NCBI GenBank assembly: GCA_002254335.1
Contig: NIVA01000003.1
Location: 1-41,986, forward strand
Reading direction: 5' to 3'
Source: Bacteroidetes bacterium 4572_114
Lineage (GTDB): Bacteria > Bacteroidota > Bacteroidia > Bacteroidales > 4484-276
Length of the DNA stretch: 41,986 nucleotides
The notes under the pieces were generated by a model. It was given only the letters and a program-made list of their open reading frames with translations, was not told the origin of the DNA and did not search any database. This document shows positions 28,655-37,574 of the stretch, piece by piece. The first letter of the stretch is position 1. The number at the start of each line of letters is the position of its first letter. Both the position numbers and the translations under genes were made by a program.

Positions 28655-29034
28655 AGGTATTGTAGCTAAGGTGATTACAAGATATCCCCAACAACCCCGT
28701 ACGTACGTGGTTGAGCTATCTGGTATTGTTTTTGGTTTAAAAGCTGCCCTATCAATAGCTAAACCAGTACCGGGTTTCAGTTACCACATTGAATATCTCA
28801 AAACTACAATACCACAACCCAGTAATGGTTTGAACTTGTGTGTAGTTTTGCCAGGACACTCATTGGAAATGGCTAAATATTATTCATGAACCTATTCACC
28901 ACATTTTTGTAATTTTGTGCCCTGCTTATGAATTGACTTTCCGGTAATTCATAAACGAACCGGTTAAACTGTAAAACATAAGGGGCGTGGAATCATTTTT
29001 TTATCCTGATTCCATTATGTAATAAATTATCAAT

Positions 29035-29715
29035 ATGAAAACTACAATAAGCAAGAAAAACGGAAATGGCAGCAGCAAGGAAGAAATACTTCTGGATATG
29101 GCCCGCCAAAATGAGATGGACGGTTATGAAAAAATGGACTTGTACAACCAGGGGACCCTGGATAAATTAGCTTTTCATTATAAAGAAATAATCAAGCTCA
29201 TAGGCGAAAACCCTAATCGTGAAGGAATATTAAAAACCCCGGAACGAGTTGGCAAGGCCATGCAATTTCTTACACATGGTTACGATCTGAACCCTGAAGA
29301 AATATTAAAATCGGCCATGTTTAAGGAAGACTACAAACAAATGGTGATTGTGAAAGACATTGAGGTTTATTCGTTGTGCGAGCACCACATGCTGCCATTT
29401 TTCGGGAAAGCCCATATTGCGTATATCCCAAACGGATATATCGTAGGTTTAAGTAAAATCCCCAGGGTGGTTGATGCATTTGCCCGAAGGTTGCAGATAC
29501 AGGAAAGATTAACCACAGAAATTAAAGAGAGCATCCAAAATACTTTAAATCCACTTGGTGTTGCCGTAGTTATCGAAGCACAGCACATGTGCATGTCGAT
29601 GCGTGGGATACAAAAACAAAACTCCGTTTCCACAACCTCTGATTTTACGGGGGCATTCCTCAGCGAAAAAACCAGGGCAGAATTCATCCATCTGATTGGA
29701 TCGAACTTGCATTAA
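29035..29715 (+). CDS. folE: GTP cyclohydrolase I
   Basis: 226 aa; [55 protein letters not shown]. Confidence 0.95.
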   Translation: MKTTISKKNGNGSSKEEILLDMARQNEMDGYEKMDLYNQGTLDKLAFHYKEIIKLIGENPNREGILKTPERVGKAMQFLTHGYDLNPEEILKSAMFKEDYKQMVIVKDIEVYSLCEHHMLPFFGKAHIAYIPNGYIVGLSKIPRVVDAFARRLQIQERLTTEIKESIQNTLNPLGVAVVIEAQHMCMSMRGIQKQNSVSTTSDFTGAFLSEKTRAEFIHLIGSNLH

Positions 29716-29864
29716 TAAAAACCCAGAGGTTTGAGGTTAAAAGGTAGAATGGTATTGGATATAAGGTGAAAAGCAGGGATAAAATGTATAATACAAGGAA
29801 CTGAAAATATTGAAGCGGTCATTCTCGCATTTAATCTTTTTTTTCATTCGCGCATTCACCCAGC

Positions 29865-29954
29865 CCAACGACCGTAGGGGATTCGAATGGACATTCCACC
29901 TTTCCACTTTTCCACTTTTCCACTTTTCCACCTTTCCACTTTTCCACCTTTCCA
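29865..29954 (-). repeat. Polypurine (minus-strand) minisatellite with conserved tail
   Basis: CCAACGACCGTAGGGGATTC then (TTTCCACTTTTCCACC)-type iterations; reverse complement parallels 5331-5448. Confidence 0.6.
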
Positions 29955-30818
29955 TCACTTCTTAACACTCAGCACCATATATTTCGATGATTTCCAAAAT
30001 TCAACTGGTTTTGTAATCTCAAAACTGAAATACCGTTTGGTCTCTTCATTTTTGCGGATAATGTAACTGTCGGAAGGATGGGTGGTAACGAGTTTAAATT
30101 TTTTGGCATCGATTGGAAAAATTTTGGTTCGGCGAATATCGATTCTTGTGAACAGTTCCTGGTCAACATCTTCCAGCATTTTTTCAACACGGCCAATGCC
30201 GATAAAGCCACCTTTTTTGGTAATGGCCCCTTTTTCTTTTAGCTCCTTTTCTGTACCAATAATATAATATGCTGCATTAAGCTGATTCGCCTGTATGTCG
30301 ATCAACCTCCCTTGCTTAACATTTTCAGCACGCAGATCGGCAACAGAAGTATATAATTCCTCAACCTCATAATTCAAAGATTCCAGGTCGCTCACCAGCC
30401 CCACAATCTCCATATCCTTGCTCACGATCATGTTTTTCAGATTATCGAGCATGCGTTTAATCTCTTTGTTTTCGGTTTTTGAAGATTTAAGTTTGCCGCT
30501 CAGGTTTTTCAGGCTTTGCTTGTTTTGTTTCATCAACTGGTCGATGGCCCGGATGTCGTTTTTCACTGCCTCTACCCTGTCGTGCCCGGTTTCGGCCGAA
30601 CCGGCCTGTTTGGCGATGAGTTGTTCTTTGGCACGTACCAGTGCAAGGTTTTCTTCGATATCATTAAATACATCCATAAAATTAACGATGTCCTGTTCGC
30701 GCTGCTGAACTGTTTTTTTCAAGTTTTCGTTTTCCTGCTTCAACTGCTCCACCTCAGCGTTGTTGCACGAAACCAGGAGAATTGACAGGGAAAGAAAAGC
30801 AAAAATTAATTTTTTCAT
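29955..30818 (-). CDS. coiled-coil lipoprotein of unknown function
   Basis: 287 aa; MKKLIFAFLSLSILLVSCNN lipobox followed by long coiled coil. Confidence 0.75.
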   Translation of the reverse strand: MKKLIFAFLSLSILLVSCNNAEVEQLKQENENLKKTVQQREQDIVNFMDVFNDIEENLALVRAKEQLIAKQAGSAETGHDRVEAVKNDIRAIDQLMKQNKQSLKNLSGKLKSSKTENKEIKRMLDNLKNMIVSKDMEIVGLVSDLESLNYEVEELYTSVADLRAENVKQGRLIDIQANQLNAAYYIIGTEKELKEKGAITKKGGFIGIGRVEKMLEDVDQELFTRIDIRRTKIFPIDAKKFKLVTTHPSDSYIIRKNEETKRYFSFEITKPVEFWKSSKYMVLSVKK

Positions 30819-30979
30819 TGTTGTTGTATTAAATATTTAAAGGAAGTTAACGTTATTGCTTTCAAAAAATTGAATCCGGGGAACATCAACTTACAAATCT
30901 ATACAACTAACCAAAGGGTTCATTTAATACAACTATTTTTGCAACCTTTTTTTAACCACATAAAAAAATTATTAAAATC

Positions 30980-31708
30980 ATGTTTACACAACGAAATCAA
31001 GGTATTTTTGATGTTTCGGGCCAACAGCCTGAATCTTTGGCCCTGAGCAAAACTTTTCTTTCCAGTGTATTTAGCTGGATGTTCATGGGCTTGCTGGCCA
31101 CCGCCGGCATGGCATGGATTTTTGCCGATAACGCATATCTTATGGGTTTACTGTACTCCGAAACCGGGATGACCGCCCTGGGCTGGGTCGTCATGCTCAG
31201 CCCCATCGGATTTGTGTTGCTGATGTCATTTGGTTTTCAGAAACTCTCATCCGGTACGCTCATGTTGCTTTTTATTGCCTATTCGGTGATTATGGGCATG
31301 AGCTTAAGTTTTATTTTCATGGCTTACGAACTGGGATCAATCGCCTCCACTTTTGTTATAGCCTCCGGGATGTTTGGGGCCATGGCAATTTTGGGATATA
31401 CCACAAAAACAGACCTTTCAAAATTTGGCTCCATTATGATCATGGGGTTGGTTGGAATTATAATTGCCAGCGTGGTTAATATGTTCCTGGGATCTTCAAC
31501 GATGGATTATATTATCAGCTTTCTTGGGGTGTTGATATTTACCGGCCTTACCGCCTACGATGTTCAAAAGCTAAAAAGAATTGGCTCACAGGTAGGGACA
31601 ACAAGCGAAACATCACGTAAACTTATTGTGATGGGCGCACTTACGCTCTACCTCGATTTCATCAATTTATTTCTGTTTTTACTTAGATTTTTAGGGAACC
31701 GCAGGTAG
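30980..31708 (+). CDS. Bax inhibitor-1/YccA family membrane protein
   Basis: 242 aa, about 7 TM; FLGVLIFTGLTAYDVQKLKRI and C-terminal LYLDFINLFLFLLRFLG. Confidence 0.93.
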   Translation: MFTQRNQGIFDVSGQQPESLALSKTFLSSVFSWMFMGLLATAGMAWIFADNAYLMGLLYSETGMTALGWVVMLSPIGFVLLMSFGFQKLSSGTLMLLFIAYSVIMGMSLSFIFMAYELGSIASTFVIASGMFGAMAILGYTTKTDLSKFGSIMIMGLVGIIIASVVNMFLGSSTMDYIISFLGVLIFTGLTAYDVQKLKRIGSQVGTTSETSRKLIVMGALTLYLDFINLFLFLLRFLGNRR

Positions 31709-31770
31709 GGAAAAGTTTTTGGTGAGGGATGTCGGGTGACGGGTGACGGATGACGGACAACAAACAACAA

Positions 31771-31826
31771 ACACCGAACAACAAACACCGAACAACAAAC
31801 ACCGAACAACAAACACCGAACAACAA
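31771..31826 (+). repeat. 14-bp tandem repeat, 4 perfect copies
   Basis: (ACACCGAACAACAA)x4, preceded by degenerate GTGACGGATGACGG units. Confidence 0.9.
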
Positions 31827-31901
31827 ACCCAATAATATTTAAAAAAACCCGGCAGTAATTATTATCAATCAATTTGTAGTAGCATCAAAAAAGTTTCATT
31901 T

Positions 31902-32789
31902 ATGAAAGCATACGTTTTTCCCGGACAGGGGGCGCAATTTGTAGGGATGGGCAAAGACCTCTACGAAAATTTTTCGGCAGCCAAAGATCTATTTGAAAAA
32001 GCCAACAAAATACTTGGTTTTAAAATCACTGAGATCATGTTTGATGGCACCGATGAAGACCTGAGACAAACCAAAGTAACACAGCCAGCAATATTTTTAC
32101 ATTCGGTGATCCTTTCGCGCATGTTGAAGGGCAGCTTTAGGCCCGACATGGTGGCAGGGCATTCATTAGGCGAATTCTCCGCCCTTGTGGCCAACAAATG
32201 CCTATCGTTTGAAGATGGGCTGAAGCTGGTTTCAAAAAGGGCAATGGCCATGCAAAAAGCCTGCGAACTGGAGCCTTCTACCATGGCCGCCATTATTGGA
32301 ATGGAGGATGATAAGTTGGAACATGTCCTGAAAGACATCACCGAAGTTGTAGTACCTGCAAATTACAATAGTCCCGGACAACTAGTCATTTCCGGTTCTG
32401 TTATGGGAATAAAAATTGCCTGTGAAAAATTAAAAGCTGCAGGTGCAAAAAGGGCGCTCCCTTTAAAAGTTGGTGGTGCTTTCCATTCACCATTGATGGA
32501 ACCTGCCAGGGTGGAACTGTCAAAAGCCATTGAATCAACAAAGTTTAACCGTGGCATTTGCCCCATATATCAAAATGTTACCGCACAGCCCGTTAACGAT
32601 CCGGAGATCATAAAATCAAACCTTAATACGCAATTAACTTCCCCCGTACGCTGGACCGGGATTATGAAAAACATGATCGCCGATGGCACTAAAACCATCA
32701 TCGAAGTAGGCCCGGGCAAAGTGTTGCAGGGTCTTTTCAAAAAGATTGACAGGAATTTGGAGGTTAGCAGTGCTGTGGTGGAGGGGTGA
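31902..32789 (+). CDS. fabD: ACP S-malonyltransferase
   Basis: 295 aa; FPGQGAQFVGMG, GHSLGEFSAL, IIEVGPGKVLQGL. Confidence 0.95.
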   Translation: MKAYVFPGQGAQFVGMGKDLYENFSAAKDLFEKANKILGFKITEIMFDGTDEDLRQTKVTQPAIFLHSVILSRMLKGSFRPDMVAGHSLGEFSALVANKCLSFEDGLKLVSKRAMAMQKACELEPSTMAAIIGMEDDKLEHVLKDITEVVVPANYNSPGQLVISGSVMGIKIACEKLKAAGAKRALPLKVGGAFHSPLMEPARVELSKAIESTKFNRGICPIYQNVTAQPVNDPEIIKSNLNTQLTSPVRWTGIMKNMIADGTKTIIEVGPGKVLQGLFKKIDRNLEVSSAVVEG

Positions 32790-32817
32790 TTCGTTAGGAC
32801 GTTTTATGGTACACCAC

Positions 32818-32890
32818 TTATTTATAATGATGTATTATAGCTATTATTTCGGCCTCACCATCAACTACGATGAATTGAAGAGTTTTCCAG
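32818..32890 (-). pseudogene. Possible 3' remnant of a RelE/ParE-like toxin
   Basis: Minus-strand frame overlapping the 3' end of the antitoxin-like ORF reads ..KTLQFIVVDGEAEIIAIIHHYK*, resembling a ParE C-terminus. Confidence 0.4.
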
Positions 32891-33058
32891 ACCGTCTTTT
32901 ATTTCAGCGAGAAACTTAGCATTGTGTCCGGTTTCCTCTAAGGAACTAATTACTTCGCTGATTGGAATAGACTTATCAAACTCCTCCAATGTTATAGCTT
33001 GCGGCCTTAATACAATTTCAACCACATTTTTTTCAAACATAGCACGAACCATTTTCAA
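32861..33058 (-). CDS. small antitoxin-like hypothetical protein
   Basis: 65 aa ORF, just upstream of and overlapping the ParE-like remnant. Confidence 0.5.
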   Translation of the reverse strand: MKMVRAMFEKNVVEIVLRPQAITLEEFDKSIPISEVISSLEETGHNAKFLAEIKDGLENSSIHRS

Positions 33059-33074
33059 AAACTTTGCATTTAAT

Positions 33075-33827
33075 TCATAGAGTACTGTTCAACAACTTCC
33101 CCGAATCCACCAACTTTTTCAAATACTTCTCAGAGCAAGATTTCTCCAGGGCCTCCAGATAATGAACATTGTGCATATCTGATCCGGCAAGGTCAACCAT
33201 ATCTTCGTCAATAAATTTCTCTGCCATCTTTTTAACATCTGCTGAATAATGACCGGTCAGGGAAATAATGTTTATCTGAAATAAAATGCCCCTGTCTTTT
33301 AGCTCTTCGTATTTTTTAAAATTTCTGAACCAATACGAGTATCGCTCGGGATGGGCAAGGATAATTTTGTAACCCTCAATTTGAAGATCGAAGAGAAATT
33401 CCTTCAGCCGGGGGTGCTCATTAAAATAGGAGAATTCTATCAGGAGGTGCTTCTTACCAAAAGTCATCAGCTCCCCCTCTTTATATTTTGCTTCAAATTG
33501 GTCGTCGATGAGGTATTCGGCAGCAGCTTCAATTTCAACCTGGATGTTTTGCTTCTTTAATTCCCTCTTTACTTTTTTAAGTCCTGATAAGATTACATGG
33601 GGAGTGTTCTGAAAAAATTCGCCCTGGATGTGCGGGGTAGTTATAAACTTTTGATAACCCAGTTCCATCATCCCCCGGATGAGTTCTACCGATGTTTCCA
33701 AACTATCAGATCCATCGTCAATACCGGGGATCAAATGGGAGTGCATATCTGTTTTAAGGACAGACAGGTTTAGGGGTTTCGATAACTTCCCGGGTGTAAA
33801 AAGGTTTTTAATAAATCCCATTCTCAA
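33075..33827 (-). CDS. CpsB/CapC-type PHP-domain tyrosine-protein phosphatase
   Basis: 250 aa; DMHSHLIPGIDDGSDSLETSVELI, TTPHI, LAHPERY, DLAGSDMHN. Confidence 0.9.
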   Translation of the reverse strand: MRMGFIKNLFTPGKLSKPLNLSVLKTDMHSHLIPGIDDGSDSLETSVELIRGMMELGYQKFITTPHIQGEFFQNTPHVILSGLKKVKRELKKQNIQVEIEAAAEYLIDDQFEAKYKEGELMTFGKKHLLIEFSYFNEHPRLKEFLFDLQIEGYKIILAHPERYSYWFRNFKKYEELKDRGILFQINIISLTGHYSADVKKMAEKFIDEDMVDLAGSDMHNVHYLEALEKSCSEKYLKKLVDSGKLLNSTL

Positions 33828-33851
33828 TTAATTGTGATTTTTTTACCAAAC

Positions 33852-34202
33852 TTAGGCCAGCAATACTTCAGCGGGAATCTTCAATCCTTTGTTTAAAGAC
33901 TTCACCATTTTTAGTGAAAGTTTTCTTTTACTGTTGAGTACTTCACTAACCCTGCTTTGGCTACCCAAATATTCCACCATATCCATCTTTGTCATTCCCA
34001 TTTGTTCCATTCTGAATATTATGGCATCAATTGGATCGGGTGGAGCGATAGGATAATGTTTCATTTCATAAGATTCAACAAGGGTACAAAGCAAATCAAA
34101 TTCATCGCCATCCTGAGTATCCCTTTTCGCCCCCCACAACTCCTCAATTCTTTTGAGCGAAGTATAATAATCCTTCTCTGTTTTTATTGGTTTTATTTCC
34201 AT
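33852..34202 (-). CDS. HigA-family helix-turn-helix antitoxin-like protein
   Basis: From MEIKPIKTEKDYYTSLKRIEELWGAKRDTQDGDEFDLL...FRMEQMGMTKMDMVEYLGSQSRVSEVLNSKRKLSLKMVK; the 221 aa ORF start overlaps rfbB and is probably too long. Confidence 0.85.
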   Translation of the reverse strand: MEIKPIKTEKDYYTSLKRIEELWGAKRDTQDGDEFDLLCTLVESYEMKHYPIAPPDPIDAIIFRMEQMGMTKMDMVEYLGSQSRVSEVLNSKRKLSLKMVKSLNKGLKIPAEVLLA

Positions 34203-34311
34203 GAAAATATTTGAACTTCCCAAATTGGGATAATTAATTCTTGTAGCATTTTGTACCATTAAGTTGTATTGGCCAAAATCAAACCGGGATGATATGTTTA
34301 ATTTACTTGTC

Positions 34312-35376
34312 TTACCGGTCCACATATTGCTCCTCGTAATACTTCTTGTAATCGCCGGAAGTAACATTTTCGAGCCAGTCGATATTTTCGAGGTACCAGT
34401 CGATGGTTTTTTCGAGGCCTTCTTCAAATTGCACCGAGGGTGTCCAGCCCAATTCGTTTTGCAGTTTTGAGGAGTCGATGGCGTAGCGCAAATCATGTCC
34501 TGCACGATCCTTGACATAGGTGATCAGCTTTTCGGATGTGCCGGTATCACGGCCAAGTTTCCTGTCCATAATGCTACACATGAGTTTGATCAAATCGATA
34601 TTTGTCCATTCATTGTGCCCACCGATATTGTATGTTTCTCCTACTTTGCCACGATGGTAAATTTCGTCGATTGCCCGCACATGATCGACAACCCACAGCC
34701 AGTCGCGGATATTTTCGCCTTTGCCATAAACGGGCAAGGGTTTATTATTTTTTATGTTGTGGATAAAAAGCGGGAGGAGCTTTTCGGGGAACTGATAGGA
34801 ACCGTAATTGTTAGAGCAATTTGAGATTTTCACAGGCAAATTAAAGGTATGGAAATATGCCCGCACCAGGTGGTCGGAGCTGGCCTTGGAAGCAGAGTAA
34901 GGGCTTCGTGGGTCATAAGATGTCTCTTCTACAAAAAAACCGGTTTCGCCCAACGAGCCATAAACCTCATCCGTTGAAACATGATAAAATATTTTCCCCT
35001 CCGGCTCATCTTTCCAGTGAAACTTTGCTGCGTTCAACAGGTTGGCCGTACCAACGATATTGGTATAGATAAACTCGTTGGGGCTGGCTATGGAGCGATC
35101 AACATGCGACTCGGCGGCGAGGTGGATCACGCCATCGAATTTAAAAGACCCAAAAAGCTGTTGCATCTCATCGTCTTTCACAATGTCAGCTTTTACGAAC
35201 TCATAGTTTGGCATGTCCTCAACATCTTTTAGGTTGGCAAGGTTGCCGGCATAGGTAAGATTGTCCACATTAACGATCTTGTAATTTGGGTATTTGTTTA
35301 CAAATAGCCTCACAAGGTGCGAACCAATAAATCCGGCACCACCTGTTACCATAATTGTTTTGTCAAATTCTTTCAT
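34312..35376 (-). CDS. rfbB: dTDP-glucose 4,6-dehydratase
   Basis: 354 aa; TGGAGFIGSHL, HLAAESHVDRSI, YSASKASSDHLVRAY. Confidence 0.95.
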   Translation of the reverse strand: MKEFDKTIMVTGGAGFIGSHLVRLFVNKYPNYKIVNVDNLTYAGNLANLKDVEDMPNYEFVKADIVKDDEMQQLFGSFKFDGVIHLAAESHVDRSIASPNEFIYTNIVGTANLLNAAKFHWKDEPEGKIFYHVSTDEVYGSLGETGFFVEETSYDPRSPYSASKASSDHLVRAYFHTFNLPVKISNCSNNYGSYQFPEKLLPLFIHNIKNNKPLPVYGKGENIRDWLWVVDHVRAIDEIYHRGKVGETYNIGGHNEWTNIDLIKLMCSIMDRKLGRDTGTSEKLITYVKDRAGHDLRYAIDSSKLQNELGWTPSVQFEEGLEKTIDWYLENIDWLENVTSGDYKKYYEEQYVDR

Positions 35377-35446
35377 TTGCTTGATGTTTATTTGTTTCTA
35401 AAATATTCATATCTATCACTTTCTGCCCAGTTAGATATATTGCGGG

Positions 35447-35647
35447 TTACCGTTCCTTGTTTTCTTCTTCAGATATACAATTCAATAATCTAAGTTTAAT
35501 GTCCTCGGAATAATCCTCTTCATATATTATAGAATCAATAATATCTTTCAGTAATACTTTCTCTATTCTATTTGCTGCCACATGGTAACTAATTGTTTCC
35601 ATTTTGTACACCTCCTGAATATCTGTAATATATATTATTGTATTCAT
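35447..35647 (-). CDS. small hypothetical protein, 4-nt overlap with the upstream DNA-binding protein gene
   Basis: 66 aa; start overlaps the 35644-36648 stop. Confidence 0.5.
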   Translation of the reverse strand: MNTIIYITDIQEVYKMETISYHVAANRIEKVLLKDIIDSIIYEEDYSEDIKLRLLNCISEEENKER

Positions 35648-36648
35648 TCGCTATTTTTTAGGCGTTTAAATACATCCTTGGCTTCTTCAAGTTGTTTTTC
35701 AAACTCTACACTTTGTTCTCCAAGAAACCTTTCAAAATCAGCAGGGGATATTGATTGAATATAATTTTCCAGTTTTTTATGAAAAGCATCGCGAAAATGC
35801 AAATCCCTGGATGCCATTTTGATGCGGGCATCTTCTATATGTGGTCTTTGTAAAGGATGCTCCGAAAAGTAATTAAAAATATCGTCAACTTCTTTTTGGC
35901 TTAACGTTCTTGCTTTCTTTTTATAGTGTTTTTCAATCTCAAAGGCAATTCCTGTCTCAAATGATGCAATCAAATTTAATATCTCGGCATACATCATATC
36001 ACGAGTATTTTCTTTTGATTCCAGTTTAAGGATTTGTTTATACTCTTTAGCGTTTTCTTTAAAGATGCATTGATATATCTTGTCTGTAAATAGAGAATAT
36101 TTATAATTTCCCATATTGACAAAACGACTTAATGCTGACGTAAACTCTTTCCTGTACTTACTTTCCCGTATGGCAGCGGGCAAATAATCTGAATCTTTTC
36201 TGTTAATATATTTTGTACCCCCGCCTGTTTTTTCATTTATAGTTTCTATTACAATATCCAATATTTTTGATCGTAGATGTCTTGCGTTTTTACTTTCAAT
36301 AAGAAGCATTCCCAAATTTAATAATGCACGAAAGTTAAAAAGCCCCAATTGTGTAGTTTTGCTCGGGACATTAATGACATGACCAAATTGTAATTTCAAC
36401 TCTTTTAGTTGTTTACCTTTACTTAAAACATATCCATTATGTTTTAGCTCTTTATCGTATTTCTCTAAATATCGCTTGACAGTCCGTTCGTCAATGCCAT
36501 AAAAATCAGCAACCATTTGGACGGTAAATTTATACTCGCCTTGGAAAAGCATTCCCGGCAGCCCTATAAACTCCTGTATTTTTATTAAAGCAAATCTATT
36601 GTTTAGGATATTCTGTCTATCAATATTTGAACTTGTTAAATCCTTCAT
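35644..36648 (-). CDS. HTH DNA-binding protein (RhuM/antirepressor-like)
   Basis: 334 aa; FTVQMVADFYGIDERTVKRYLEKYDKEL HTH; conserved-looking KYINRKDSDYLPAAIRESKYRKEFTSAL..MGNYKYSLFTDKIYQCIFKENAKEYKQIL. Confidence 0.7.
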   Translation of the reverse strand: MKDLTSSNIDRQNILNNRFALIKIQEFIGLPGMLFQGEYKFTVQMVADFYGIDERTVKRYLEKYDKELKHNGYVLSKGKQLKELKLQFGHVINVPSKTTQLGLFNFRALLNLGMLLIESKNARHLRSKILDIVIETINEKTGGGTKYINRKDSDYLPAAIRESKYRKEFTSALSRFVNMGNYKYSLFTDKIYQCIFKENAKEYKQILKLESKENTRDMMYAEILNLIASFETGIAFEIEKHYKKKARTLSQKEVDDIFNYFSEHPLQRPHIEDARIKMASRDLHFRDAFHKKLENYIQSISPADFERFLGEQSVEFEKQLEEAKDVFKRLKNSE

Positions 36649-36722
36649 TTATATTCTTTTTGCAAAGGTACAATTTTAGTACAATGTTTTTGTTACAATG
36701 CACTGTAACCATTGCCATTCCC

Positions 36723-37556
36723 CTATTTCCCCGCAAGGGCCAACTCCCATTTCCAGGCCGAGAGTGTCATTTCGTCGATGCCTTTTTCTGCTTTCCAGCC
36801 CAGTTCATTATTTGCAAAATTTGTATCGGCCCACACTTCGGTTATGTCGCCGGGCCGCCTGTCCACAATTTTATAATTCAGCTTTTCGCCCGACATTTTT
36901 TCAAAACTGTTGATCACTTCAAGTACAGAGTAACCATTTCCGGTCCCGAGGTTAAAAATCTCCAAATCTTTTTTCATGTTCTTTTTCAACATCCTATCGA
37001 CAGCTACCACATGCGCCCCGGCAAGGTCCATCACATGTATGTAATCTCGTATTGGCGTGCCGTCAGGTGTTGCATAATCATCGCCAAAAACTTTGAGTTG
37101 CTCGCGTATGCCAATGGCCGTTTGGGTTACAAAAGGGATTAGGTTGTTGGGCACCCCCAGGGGCAATTCTCCAATTTTTGCGCTTTCGTGTGCCCCAATT
37201 GGGTTAAAATACCTCAGCATGATAGAATTGAGGTTTCCAACGGCGTTTACCGTATTCCTTATGATATCCTCCGACATTTGCTTTGTATTCCCGTAGGGCG
37301 ATAAGGCAGGTTTGATGGGGGCTTCTTCGGTAACCGGCAACTTGTCGGGCTGGCCATACACAGTACATGAAGATGAAAATACAATATTTTCTATCCCATT
37401 TGTAGTCATAGTGATGGCCTCGATACTGTCCAAAACCTCAATTTGGGAATTCGACAAATTATCCACAATAATAACATCGTAGCCCTTTTCCTGCAATTTA
37501 ACCACAGTGTGCGATCCGATGTATCCTGTTCCTCCGGTAACTAAAATTTTTTGCAT
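36723..37556 (-). CDS. galE: UDP-glucose 4-epimerase with apparent internal in-frame deletion (about 60 aa)
   Basis: 277 aa; TGGTGYIGSHT, SSSCTVYG, YGNTKQMSE, RYFNPIGAH; the HFAASKAVGES region is missing between LDSIEAIT and TNGIENIVFSSS. Confidence 0.88.
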   Translation of the reverse strand: MQKILVTGGTGYIGSHTVVKLQEKGYDVIIVDNLSNSQIEVLDSIEAITMTTNGIENIVFSSSCTVYGQPDKLPVTEEAPIKPALSPYGNTKQMSEDIIRNTVNAVGNLNSIMLRYFNPIGAHESAKIGELPLGVPNNLIPFVTQTAIGIREQLKVFGDDYATPDGTPIRDYIHVMDLAGAHVVAVDRMLKKNMKKDLEIFNLGTGNGYSVLEVINSFEKMSGEKLNYKIVDRRPGDITEVWADTNFANNELGWKAEKGIDEMTLSAWKWELALAGK

Positions 37557-37574
37557 GATAGATGTTTTATTTAT

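Noticed and set aside
28611-28889. 92-aa plus-strand ORF between the sigma factor gene and folE
   Set aside because: It starts just before the 32-bp palindrome, has no recognisable domain or convincing upstream signals, and is probably spurious.
31724-31830. CRISPR-like array
   Set aside because: The repeats are 14 bp, directly adjacent and without unique spacers; no cas genes are present in the window.
31648-31872. 74-aa minus-strand ORF over the 14-bp tandem repeat
   Set aside because: Translation is purely repeat-derived (VVRCLLFVVR, HPSPVTRHPSP) and antisense to the end of the BI-1 gene.
33852-34517. 221-aa version of the HigA-like ORF
   Set aside because: The N-terminal ~100 residues overlap rfbB in another frame and are not HigA-like; the internal ATG at 34202 is the more credible start.
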